This document shows positions 25,920-33,982 of a stretch of 64,000 bases of DNA, in pieces; position 1 is the first letter of the stretch; each line of letters opens with the position of its first letter. The notes under the pieces were generated by a model. That model was not told the origin of the DNA. It was given only the letters and a program-made list of their open reading frames with translations, and searched no databases. The DNA is from Bradyrhizobium zhengyangense. Lineage in GTDB: Bacteria; Pseudomonadota; Alphaproteobacteria; Rhizobiales; Xanthobacteraceae. The DNA is taken from positions 538,940 to 602,939 of the forward strand of contig NZ_JAKLUA010000003.1 in NCBI RefSeq assembly GCF_022012435.1, in the 5' to 3' direction. A program made the translations under genes and the position numbers.

Positions 25920-26018
25920 GATCCGGCACAATGACAACGAGCCGGATTTGGTCGTAAGATGCCGCGTCATCGATTGGGTTATGTCAATCGAACTGCCCTA
26001 AACGAAAGGGAGCAGTCC

Positions 26019-26234
26019 ATGGCAACGCCAAACGTCAACGTTGCGATTGAGGGCCGGGCATCCGCGGAGCGGTCGCCCGCGAAACTGGACGATGCGCGCT
26101 GCCCGCCGATGTCGCATCAAAATTCCGGTAGCCACGGCTACGAGATGTATCCGCAGCAATTCGTGCGCCTGATCGGCTGTCATGACGCGCCGTCGCCGAG
26201 CTTGCGCAAGCGCCAGGATGAGAAACTGCACTAG
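26019..26234 (+). CDS. Small protein of unknown function, probable EcfG target
   Basis: A 71-aa polar protein beginning MATPNVNVAIEGRASAERSP with no signal peptide or membrane segment. It contains two cysteines and ends in a charged tail (SLRKRQDEKLH). GGGAG lies 7 nt before ATG 26019, which favours this start over 25959. The exact EcfG promoter upstream suggests induction under general stress. I know no family for it. Translation is supported by the ribosome site and promoter only, so a regulatory RNA is a possible alternative. Confidence 0.55.
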   Translation: MATPNVNVAIEGRASAERSPAKLDDARCPPMSHQNSGSHGYEMYPQQFVRLIGCHDAPSPSLRKRQDEKLH

Positions 26235-26247
26235 CGCGCGTCCGCGC

Positions 26248-26673
26248 TTACGTCTCGGGTTTCGGAAGGTCAATCCGTGCGTGCGAGAATTCCGGCGGCC
26301 CTTCGGTCAGCCGGCGAATACGGCGTTCGCGCTCGTCCGCGGGCAAGGCGGGATCGAGCAGTCCCTCGATCTCGTGCACGGCGATCTCTTCGATCTTGGC
26401 GGCGTCGGATGCGACCGTGATGTGTGGTGACGTCGGCGCTGCCGGAGCGACCTTGAGACCCAGCTCGACCAGTTTGCAGATCGCAGCTGCGCGCGACAAT
26501 TGCTGGGTCTCAGCCCAGGCGTCCACGGCCGCAGTCAGCCCCTCCGGCATCTTGACGGCACTGATGATGTCGAGGCCGGTACGTCGACGTACCGGACGGT
26601 CGGAATCCTTGTTGTCGTAGTCAGACACCCCTGATGGTCCCGTGTGACACATAGACAACCCGAGCGTAAGCAT
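26248..26673 (-). CDS. Hypothetical protein with ribbon-helix-helix-like core
   Basis: A 141-aa protein. The segment from about residue 34 (LDIISAVKMPEGLTAAVDAW) through SRAAAICKLVELGLK has the strand-helix-helix pattern of a CopG/ribbon-helix-helix DNA-binding domain, preceded by a basic RPVRRRTG stretch. The C-terminal half is acidic and helical (LPADERERRIRRL). The start is uncertain: ATG 26673 has CCGGAG close by, and GTG 26628 would also keep the core. No partner toxin gene is evident. It is divergent from the DUF3095 gene. Confidence 0.6.
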   Translation of the reverse strand: MLTLGLSMCHTGPSGVSDYDNKDSDRPVRRRTGLDIISAVKMPEGLTAAVDAWAETQQLSRAAAICKLVELGLKVAPAAPTSPHITVASDAAKIEEIAVHEIEGLLDPALPADERERRIRRLTEGPPEFSHARIDLPKPET

Positions 26674-26842
26674 GATCTCCGGTCGGCTGTTTGATGCTGA
26701 TCAATGACGAGATGCGGCATTGCGGCGCGGCGCGACCTTGTCGTCCGGCGCCATTTCGGCCAAAGATCGCCCTCGGGGTGAACCCCGATCGATCCTGCCA
26801 CGTATCTCGTTCGGACGCGTCCCAACCATCCGGCTTCATCCG

Positions 26843-27997
26843 ATGATCCCAGGCGAATCCTTTTACGGCAGCATCCCCGTCTTCCGTGGCTTCACCAGCC
26901 TGATGGATCCTGCGCTGTACCTGCCGCTGCCTGACGACTGGTGCATCGGCGTCGCCGACATCGTCGATTCCACCAAGGCCATCGCGGCGCAGCGCTACAA
27001 GGCGGTCAACATGGCCGGGGCCGCCGTCATCGCGGCGGTGACGAATGCGCTGGAGGGCCGCGAATTTCCCTTCGTGTTCGGCGGCGACGGCGCGAGTTTT
27101 GCCGTTGCGCCCGATGATCTCGAACTGGCGCGCGAAGCGCTGGCCGCGACCGCGACCTGGGTACGGGAAGACCTCGATCTGAAGATGCGCGTCGCGCTGG
27201 TGCCCGTCAGTGCCATCCGCGCCAAGGGCCTCGACGTGCGCGTTGCGCGTTTCGGCCCGTCGGCCAATTTGTCCTATGCCATGTTCTCCGGCGGCGGCCT
27301 CGCCTGGGCTGACGCGGCGATGAAGCGTGGGGAGTTCGCGGTGACCGAGGCGCCTCCCGGCACGCAGCCTGATCTCTCTGGCCTGTCCTGCCGCTTCGAG
27401 GTGATGCCCGCCTCGCGCGGGCTGATCCTGTCGGTGCTGGTGATGCCGGCTGCTGGCGCCGACCCGCTCGCGTTCCGCAAGGTGATCGAGGACATCATTC
27501 ATCTCGTCGAGCGCAGCCCGGATGCAGGCCGTCCCGTGCCGCCGCAGGGGCCGCCGCTGAAATGGCCGCCGCAGGGGCTGGACTACGAGGCGCGGGCAAT
27601 CCGCGGAGGGTCGTTGTTCAGACGCCGCGCCGGCCTGCTCGCCTTTACGTTTTTCGCCTATATCCTGATGCGCTTCGACATCAAGGCCGGGGGCTTCCTG
27701 CCAAAGGTCTACAAGCGCCAGGTGGTCGAGAATTCCGACTTCCGCAAATATGACGATGGCCTGCGCATGATCCTTGACTGCACGGTAGAGCTCGAGCGGG
27801 CGTTGAGCGATCGTCTCGCCGCGGCTGCACGCGACGGTGTCGTGCGCTACGGCCTCTATCAGCAGGACGCCGCAATGATGACTTGCTTCACGCCTTCGAC
27901 GCTGCGCAGCGATCACGTGCACTTCATCGACGGCGCGCGCGGCGGCTACGCCTCGGCGGCAACGGCGCTGAAGGCGATGGCGGCGGCAGCAACCTAA
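26843..27997 (+). CDS. DUF3095 family protein, class III cyclase-like
   Basis: A 384-aa protein of the DUF3095 family. Residues 35-90 resemble the catalytic core of class III nucleotide cyclases: CIGVADIVDSTKAI places acids at D39 and D42 where cyclases carry the first metal-binding Asp, and FVFGGDGASFAV places D82 at the second. The remaining two thirds have no obvious known domain; a hydrophobic stretch near residues 265-280 (LLAFTFFAYILMRF) may be buried or membrane-associated. ATG 26843 is chosen over 26720 because the extra residues are basic and unlike the family. Cyclase activity is an inference, since the family has no established function that I can cite. Confidence 0.8.
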   Translation: MIPGESFYGSIPVFRGFTSLMDPALYLPLPDDWCIGVADIVDSTKAIAAQRYKAVNMAGAAVIAAVTNALEGREFPFVFGGDGASFAVAPDDLELAREALAATATWVREDLDLKMRVALVPVSAIRAKGLDVRVARFGPSANLSYAMFSGGGLAWADAAMKRGEFAVTEAPPGTQPDLSGLSCRFEVMPASRGLILSVLVMPAAGADPLAFRKVIEDIIHLVERSPDAGRPVPPQGPPLKWPPQGLDYEARAIRGGSLFRRRAGLLAFTFFAYILMRFDIKAGGFLPKVYKRQVVENSDFRKYDDGLRMILDCTVELERALSDRLAAAARDGVVRYGLYQQDAAMMTCFTPSTLRSDHVHFIDGARGGYASAATALKAMAAAAT

Positions 27998-28428
27998 CGC
28001 CCCACGCGGCTCCAGGTCTCGCCGCCGCAGAGCGCGCCGACGCAGCCTTCGACCCGCAGACTTTCAGCCGATGTCACCGTGATGCTGCTCGCATAGGTGC
28101 TGCCGTCGTCGGCATTGTAAATCTGGCCCGACCATCTGTTCGGTCCTGCGGGCTGCATGCCGGAGAACAGCGGCAGTCCGATCATTGACCGCTTGGCAAG
28201 CGCTGGATTGGGATTCTTGCTGTCAGTCGCGGGCTGGCCGGTCGCGGTGTCCATGGGCTCGCGCAGCCAGACGATGTGGCCGCAGATGCCGCCGCCGCAT
28301 TTGCTGATTTTGACGCGGGCATCGCCCGCCTGGGTGAGCCAGGTCCCATTCGCCTCGGCGCTCTGGGCGGTCGTCGCGCCCGACAGGGCAGCCAGAAGGA
28401 CGGTGAGAACGGCAAATCTGCGGAACAT
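27994..28428 (-). CDS. DUF2147 family exported protein
   Basis: A 144-aa protein with a clear signal peptide (MFRRFAVLTVLLAALSGATT, cleavage near QSAEA). The mature domain starts NGTWLTQAGDARVKISKCGG and matches DUF2147, including CGHIVWL and four or more cysteines that could pair in the periplasm (GGGICG, GCVGALCGG). The stop overlaps that of the convergent DUF3095 gene by 4 bp. DUF2147 proteins are small periplasmic beta proteins of unknown role, often linked to envelope stress. Confidence 0.85.
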   Translation of the reverse strand: MFRRFAVLTVLLAALSGATTAQSAEANGTWLTQAGDARVKISKCGGGICGHIVWLREPMDTATGQPATDSKNPNPALAKRSMIGLPLFSGMQPAGPNRWSGQIYNADDGSTYASSITVTSAESLRVEGCVGALCGGETWSRVGR

Positions 28429-28531
28429 GGGGGAGGGACCTCGGAATGGAGGCGTCTCAATAGCAGCAAACTAGGATCGTGCAACGCCTGATGGAATCAC
28501 ATTCCCGCGCTCATTTGCCACGGCGAATCTC

Positions 28532-29059
28532 TCACCAGGGCAGGCCGCACAGGTCGATGGTGCCGAGCGTCGGCGCGCGCACGATGTTGAAGACATAGGG
28601 CGCCATGTAGTCGAAGCGGATTCGCCCCTCCGGCTGCTCGCAATAGACCTCGCCCTTGAAGGGCAGCCAGCTGCGGGCCTGGTAGAACGCGACATTGTGC
28701 GGCTCGCAGAACAGCAGTGCAAAGCGAACCGCCTCGTTGGCGCGCATGGTATGCACCGCTGCGTCGATCGCCATGGTCGCATAGCCTCTGTTACGGCGAT
28801 CCTCGCGCGTGCAGACGCCGCCGATCCCGCCGACATGCACCTTCTGTCCATTCCAGGTGACGGTGCGGAAGTAGATGCCGACATGACAGACGAGGCCGTC
28901 CTCGGGCGTCTCGATCAGTACGCGCAAATCGGCATTGGCCCATTTGACGTGCCCCCAGGGCTGCTTCTCGGCGATATGAGGTCCCCAGACGGCTTGATGT
29001 AGCGCCTTTGCGATTGGCCACGAGGCGTCGCCGTTCAAAATGTCGATTTCGATGCTCAT
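28532..29059 (-). CDS. GNAT family N-acetyltransferase
   Basis: A 175-aa acyltransferase of the GNAT superfamily. The acetyl-CoA-binding motif A is visible as GIGGVCTREDRRNRGYATMAI, in which the RRNRGYA turn corresponds to the Q/RxxGxG/A signature. Start ATG 29059 (MSIEIDIL) is preferred; the open frame continuing to 30046 is only the shadow of the opposite-strand orthocaspase gene. The gene is divergent from that orthocaspase. The acceptor substrate is unknown. Confidence 0.82.
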   Translation of the reverse strand: MSIEIDILNGDASWPIAKALHQAVWGPHIAEKQPWGHVKWANADLRVLIETPEDGLVCHVGIYFRTVTWNGQKVHVGGIGGVCTREDRRNRGYATMAIDAAVHTMRANEAVRFALLFCEPHNVAFYQARSWLPFKGEVYCEQPEGRIRFDYMAPYVFNIVRAPTLGTIDLCGLPW

Positions 29060-29176
29060 GACGATGTTGGATTTGTTGCAGGGCGGCAGAAGGTTGGTGA
29101 TTTCTATCACAGACGGCGCTCGGTTGCCGGGATAGAGTTGAATGATATGCTCGCCCGTTGGAACGCGGGAGTTTCG

Positions 29177-30625
29177 ATGCGCCGGCTGGTCGCCTCTCTG
29201 CTCACGGTCTTGCTGGTTGGCTGCGCTAGCGGCCCCGCAATGGCTGACAAGCGCGTGGCTTTCGTGGTCGGCAACTCCAACTACCAGAATGTCGTGGCGC
29301 TTGCCAATCCGGCCAATGACGCCAGTGCCATTGCCGACTTGTTCAGGAAGACTGCTTTCGATGTCGTGGAGAGCCGCCGCGACCTGAAGAACACGGATAT
29401 GCGGCGCGCGCTGCGCGACTTCACCGAGAAGGCGCGCGATGCCGACATCGCCGTGATTTACTATGCTGGTCATGGCATGGAGGTCGACGGGACCAACTAC
29501 CTGATTCCTGTCGATGCCGTCCTGGAGCGCGACACCGACGCCTATGACGAGGCGATTGCGCTCGATCGGATCCTGCAGGCCATCGAGCCGGCCAAGCAAT
29601 TGCGCCTCGTCATCCTCGATGCCTGCAGGGACAATCCCTTCGTCAAGAGCATGAAGCGGACGGTGGCGTCGCGTTCGCTTGGCCGGGGTCTTGCCGGCGT
29701 CGAGCCGTCGCGGCCGAATACCCTCGTCGCCTTCGCTGCAAAGGGCGGATCGACCGCCATGGATGGCGATACCAAAAACAGTCCCTTCACGACCGCGCTG
29801 CTGAAATATCTGGGAACGCCGGGCCTCGAGCTCGGCAAGGCGTTCAGGCTGGTCCGCGATGATGTGATGAATGCGACCGCCAACAGGCAGGAGCCGTTCG
29901 TCTATGGCTCGCTCGGCGGCAACGATGTCGTGCTGGTGCCGGCCGCGGCGCCTGCCTCGGCCACCAACGCGGACACCCGCGCCGATTACGAGCTGGCCGA
30001 GCGCGTCGGCACGCGGGAGGCGTGGAACTCCTTCATCGCAGCGCATCCGAATGGCTTTTACGCCGATCTCGCCAAGGCCCAGCGCAACAAGCTGGAGCAG
30101 GGCAAGCCGCCGGCGCCGGTGGCGGAAGCCGAGGCAAAACCGGCGCCCCCGGCGGCAGAGCCGGTCAAGCCCGCCGAGATGGTGGTCGCCTCGCGCGCCC
30201 CGGCCGAAACGAAGCCGCAGCTCTCATTGCCGCCGGACCTTCCGCGTCTGCTCCAGACTGAGCTGAAGCGGGTCGGCTGCAAGGCAGGCGAGGTCGGCGG
30301 CGACTGGGATGCGGCCGCGCGGCGGGCGCTCGCCGCGTTCAACGACAATGCCGGCACCAAATTCGACATCAAGCTCGCAAGTCTCGATGCGCTGGACAGC
30401 GTCCGCGCCAGGACGGGGCGTGTGTGCCCGCTCGAATGCGACCGCGGCTTCCGCGCGGCAGGGGAGGCTTGCGTCAAGATCGTCTGCGACGATGGCTACG
30501 TGCTGGGTCCGAAGAACACCTGCGAGAAGCGTCCCGAACGCAAGGCGACATCAGCCCCGCGGCGCGCCACGGGAGGCGGCGGCCGCCACTGCTTCGTTTA
30601 TGGCGGCAACTCTTTCTGCGAATAG
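29177..30625 (+). CDS. Orthocaspase (C14 peptidase) with lipoprotein-type signal
   Basis: A 482-aa protein. The N-terminus MRRLVASLLTVLLVGCAS contains a lipobox (LVGC, C16), so it may be an envelope lipoprotein; a signal-peptidase-I site after AMA is an alternative. The caspase p20 domain follows with the catalytic dyad H99 (IYYAGHGMEV) and C150 (VILDACRDNPF). A Pro/Ala-rich linker then leads to a Cys-rich tail (VCPLECDRGF, then CVKIVCDDGY, ending FVYGGNSFCE) that probably forms disulfides in the periplasm. ATG 29177 has GGGAG at 5 nt; the 29138 start has none. It likely cleaves after basic residues, as metacaspases do. Confidence 0.88.
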   Translation: MRRLVASLLTVLLVGCASGPAMADKRVAFVVGNSNYQNVVALANPANDASAIADLFRKTAFDVVESRRDLKNTDMRRALRDFTEKARDADIAVIYYAGHGMEVDGTNYLIPVDAVLERDTDAYDEAIALDRILQAIEPAKQLRLVILDACRDNPFVKSMKRTVASRSLGRGLAGVEPSRPNTLVAFAAKGGSTAMDGDTKNSPFTTALLKYLGTPGLELGKAFRLVRDDVMNATANRQEPFVYGSLGGNDVVLVPAAAPASATNADTRADYELAERVGTREAWNSFIAAHPNGFYADLAKAQRNKLEQGKPPAPVAEAEAKPAPPAAEPVKPAEMVVASRAPAETKPQLSLPPDLPRLLQTELKRVGCKAGEVGGDWDAAARRALAAFNDNAGTKFDIKLASLDALDSVRARTGRVCPLECDRGFRAAGEACVKIVCDDGYVLGPKNTCEKRPERKATSAPRRATGGGGRHCFVYGGNSFCE

Positions 30626-30632
30626 AGGCCGC

Positions 30633-31139
30633 TCAATACGGCGTGCACTCGCTGCGCACGATCCGTGGTCTCGAGCAGAGCGCGGTCCCGATATTGCCCT
30701 GGAAGGCATATTGCCGCTGGCCCGGCTTCAGCTTGTTCTCGATCTTGAGCGAGCAGGCGTTACCGATCACGGTCATGTAGACGATGATGTAGTTGTTCGG
30801 ATATTCGCGCACGGCTTTGAGGGTGTGCCGGCCCGCTACGCGCAGCGAGGCGGAGCCACCGACGGCTTCCGTCGGCTTGGCGCCGAGCTTTGCCGTGTAC
30901 TGCATATGGCCCTCGACATTGGATTGCATGTCGAGCGTCGCCGTGCGGTCGGTCGAGAGCGTGCCGGTGCCCTCGGCATGGACAGGAAAATCCTTCACGG
31001 AAGGCTGCTGGCAATCGGCCAGCGCGTCGAACGAGAATTTGGCGCGCACGGTAACACTGGCGGCATCGCTTTGCGGAGACGTCAGCAGGAAGATGGCGGC
31101 AAGCGTGCTGAAAATGCAGGCGGACTTGAGCTTGGACAT
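30633..31139 (-). CDS. Exported protein of unknown function
   Basis: A 168-aa protein beginning MSKLKSACIFSTLAAIFLLT with a signal peptide that would be cut near SDAAS. The mature part is predicted to be mostly beta strand, with three or four cysteines (ALADCQQP, IGNACSLK, GTALCSRP, SECTPY) that can pair in the periplasm. ATG 31139 is preferred to 31199. It converges with the orthocaspase gene (7 bp between stops) and both carry Cys-rich exported C-termini, but I recognise no family. Confidence 0.68.
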   Translation of the reverse strand: MSKLKSACIFSTLAAIFLLTSPQSDAASVTVRAKFSFDALADCQQPSVKDFPVHAEGTGTLSTDRTATLDMQSNVEGHMQYTAKLGAKPTEAVGGSASLRVAGRHTLKAVREYPNNYIIVYMTVIGNACSLKIENKLKPGQRQYAFQGNIGTALCSRPRIVRSECTPY

Positions 31140-31272
31140 TTCAACCACCCCCAAGTTAAACATTTCATTCGCAATAATAATTTGGGGATTAAATTCCATC
31201 CGCGGGCGGGACGCAAATGGGCCATGCCGTCACATCACGCCTTTTCGCAAATTGGCGGTATTTAACGGCGCA

Positions 31273-31298
31273 GGAACCTTCTATAAGGGGTGACCGTT
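31273..31298 (+). promoter_or_regulatory. EcfG promoter of sodB (GGAAC-N17-CGTT)
   Basis: GGAAC at 31273-31277 and CGTT at 31295-31298 are exact consensus elements with a 17-nt spacer. The -10 lies 35 nt before ATG 31334. This places the superoxide dismutase under the general stress sigma factor encoded at 11942-12490. Confidence 0.75.
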
Positions 31299-31333
31299 AG
31301 AACACGTTCCCCACCAGTTGCGGACAAGAACCC

Positions 31334-31930
31334 ATGACATTCACGCTGCCCCCACTCCCTTACGCCTATGACGCCCTCGGCCAGTTCATGTCGAAGGAGA
31401 CGCTGGAATTCCACCACGACAAGCATCATCAGGCCTACGTCACCAACGGCAACAACGCGCTCAAGGGCACCGAATGGGAAGGCAAGTCCCTTGAGGAGAT
31501 CGTCAAGGGCTCGTTCGGCAAGAACCCCGCGGTGTTCAACAATGCCGGCCAGCACTACAACCACATCCACTTCTGGAGCTGGATGAAGCCCAATGGCGGC
31601 GGCACCAAGCTGCCGGGCAAGCTCGAGAAGAAGATCAACGAGGACCTCGGCGGCTTCGAGAAGTTCAAGACCGACTTCCAGGCGGCAGGCGTCGGACAGT
31701 TCGGCTCGGGCTGGTGCTGGCTCCAGGTCAAGAACGGCAAGCTCGAGATCTCCAAGACCCCGAACGGCGAGAATCCGCTGGTGCATGGCGCCACCCCGAT
31801 CCTCGGCTGCGACGTCTGGGAGCACTCCTACTACATCGACTATCGCAACCGCCGTCCTGATTACCTCAAGGCGTTCGTCGAGAACCTCGTGAACTGGGAA
31901 TACGTCGAGTCCCTGTTCGAGAAGGCCTGA
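31334..31930 (+). CDS. sodB: Superoxide dismutase (Fe/Mn family)
   Basis: A 198-aa cytoplasmic superoxide dismutase of the Fe/Mn family. The metal ligands are H27 (LEFHHDKHH), the His in QHYNHIHFW, and the Asp and His in CDVWEHSYYIDY. The helical N-terminal and alpha/beta C-terminal halves are both complete and there is no signal peptide. Iron preference is likely from the overall type, but Fe versus Mn cannot be settled here. An exact EcfG promoter lies just upstream, and a strong rho-independent terminator follows. Confidence 0.95.
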   Translation: MTFTLPPLPYAYDALGQFMSKETLEFHHDKHHQAYVTNGNNALKGTEWEGKSLEEIVKGSFGKNPAVFNNAGQHYNHIHFWSWMKPNGGGTKLPGKLEKKINEDLGGFEKFKTDFQAAGVGQFGSGWCWLQVKNGKLEISKTPNGENPLVHGATPILGCDVWEHSYYIDYRNRRPDYLKAFVENLVNWEYVESLFEKA

Positions 31931-31940
31931 GATCTCACCT

Positions 31941-31979
31941 CGTCATTCCGGGCTCGCGCTTCGCGCGCCCCGGAATGAC
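31941..31979. repeat. Short CGTCATTCCGGG palindromic repeat
   Basis: Arms TCATTCCGGG and CCCGGAATGA with a GC-rich middle form a compact hairpin directly before the sodB terminator. It is a short member of the family seen at 7216-7319. Confidence 0.7.
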
Positions 31980-32011
31980 AAAAAGGCGGTCGCTCGCGCG
32001 GCCGCCTTTTT
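31980..32011 (+). terminator. Rho-independent terminator of sodB
   Basis: AAAAAGGCGG and CCGCCTTTTT form a perfect 10-bp stem with a GC-rich loop and a run of T at the end. It isolates sodB from the zinc operon that starts 54 bp later. Confidence 0.85.
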
Positions 32012-32064
32012 GCTGCGCGGAATTGCCCCGCGCGGCGCCCCTGAGTCGGTCGTGGACATCTGTA

Positions 32065-32081
32065 ATGTTATAATATAACAT
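32065..32081. promoter_or_regulatory. Zur box of the zinc-uptake operon
   Basis: ATGTTATAATATAACAT is a perfect 17-bp palindrome that matches the alphaproteobacterial Zur operator core TGTTATAnTATAACA. It contains a TATAAT (32069-32074) that can serve as the -10, so Zur-Zn would block RNA polymerase directly. The box ends only 7 bp before the first start codon of the operon. Confidence 0.88.
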
Positions 32082-32088
32082 CGAGCGC

Positions 32089-32346
32089 ATGGTTCCCGCC
32101 GCGTCCCACACCCACCGCCACGATCACGCCCATGGTCATTCTGGCCGCTCCTATGGCCATTCCCACGACCATGGGCATTCGCACGGGCACGACCACACCC
32201 ACGCCCATGTCCACGACGCCGCCTCGCCGCATCCGGCCCAGGATGCGCCCTGGTCGATCCTGCGCATGACCATGGCCGGCCGTCTGTCGGCCGCCATTGC
32301 CGTTTGCGCGGTGCTCTGGGGCATCGTTTGGCTGGCGATGAGGTGA
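32089..32346 (+). CDS. His-rich small membrane protein, first gene of the zinc operon
   Basis: An 85-aa protein. Residues 7-43 are a cytoplasmic or periplasmic His-rich stretch with about 14 His in alternating His-X patterns (such as HSHDHGHSHGHDHTHAHVH), and residues 60-85 form one hydrophobic helix (SAAIAVCAVLWGIVWLAMR). It should bind several zinc ions at the membrane. ATG 32089 lies 7 bp after the Zur box, so with a -10 inside that box the mRNA would be nearly leaderless; only a weak GAGCG precedes the start. It is 2 bp from znuC. It is not a known subunit of ZnuABC, and a zinc-buffer or delivery role is inferred. Confidence 0.78.
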   Translation: MVPAASHTHRHDHAHGHSGRSYGHSHDHGHSHGHDHTHAHVHDAASPHPAQDAPWSILRMTMAGRLSAAIAVCAVLWGIVWLAMR

Positions 32347-32348
32347 CC

Positions 32349-33104
<756 letters not shown>

Positions 33105-33110
33105 TCGCAG

Positions 33111-33980
33111 ATGGTCCATGACGCGCTGATCGGTCCGTTCACCGAATTCGAGTTCATGCGGCGGGCGCTCGCCGCCGTCATCGCCCTGTCGCTGGCGGGC
33201 GCGCCGATCGGCGTGTTCCTGATGCTGCGGCGGATGAGCCTCGTCGGCGATGCCATGGCGCATGCGATCCTGCCCGGCGCCGCGGTCGGCTTCCTGCTCT
33301 CCGGCCTCAATCTGTTCGCGATGACGGCCGGCGGCCTGATCGCGGGCTTTGCCGTCGCGATCCTTGCCGGCGTGGTGGCGCGCTCGACCGGGCTGAAGGA
33401 GGACGCTTCGCTCGCGACCTTCTATCTGGCCTCGCTGGCGCTTGGAGTCACCATCGTCTCGATCAAGGGCACCAATATCGACCTGCTTCATGTCTTGTTT
33501 GGCAACATCCTGGCGATGGACGACCAGACGCTGCTGGTGGTCGCCTTCAACGCCACGGTGACGTTGCTGGTGCTTGCTGTGATCTACCGCCCGCTGGTGA
33601 TCGAGAGTGTCGATCCATTATTTTTGCGCACAGTCAGCCGGGCCGGCGGCCCCGCGCATCTCGCCTTCCTCGCGCTCGTTGTGATCAACCTCGTCAACGG
33701 CTTTCAGGCGCTCGGCACCTTGCTCGCGGTCGGCCTGATGATCCTGCCGGCCGGCATCGCACGGTTCTGGTCGCGCGATCTCACCGTCATGATCTGCATC
33801 GCGGTCGTCGCGGCCGTGGTCTCAGGCTATGCCGGCCTCGTGCTGTCATTCCAGACCCGCATACCCTCGGGCCCTGCGATCATTCTGGTGGCAACGGTGT
33901 TCTACATCGTCTCCGTTCTGTTCGGCCGCGTCGGCGGCGTCGTCAGGCAGATGTTTCCCGGCCGGCATCTGGAGGCGTGA
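33111..33980 (+). CDS. znuB: Zinc ABC transporter permease ZnuB
   Basis: A 289-aa integral membrane permease of the ABC-3 (zinc/manganese) family with about eight hydrophobic segments. The segment MRRMSLVGDAMAHAILPGAA matches the conserved ZnuB/MntB loop and transmembrane region. It forms the inner-membrane channel of the importer as a dimer. It begins 6 bp after znuC and its stop overlaps the region of the znuA start, consistent with one operon. Confidence 0.93.
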   Translation: MVHDALIGPFTEFEFMRRALAAVIALSLAGAPIGVFLMLRRMSLVGDAMAHAILPGAAVGFLLSGLNLFAMTAGGLIAGFAVAILAGVVARSTGLKEDASLATFYLASLALGVTIVSIKGTNIDLLHVLFGNILAMDDQTLLVVAFNATVTLLVLAVIYRPLVIESVDPLFLRTVSRAGGPAHLAFLALVVINLVNGFQALGTLLAVGLMILPAGIARFWSRDLTVMICIAVVAAVVSGYAGLVLSFQTRIPSGPAIILVATVFYIVSVLFGRVGGVVRQMFPGRHLEA

Positions 33981-33982
33981 CG

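Noticed and set aside
28532..30046. 504-codon frame that would extend the GNAT gene upstream
   Set aside because: The N-terminal two thirds run antisense through the orthocaspase gene; ATG 29059 gives a normal GNAT length.
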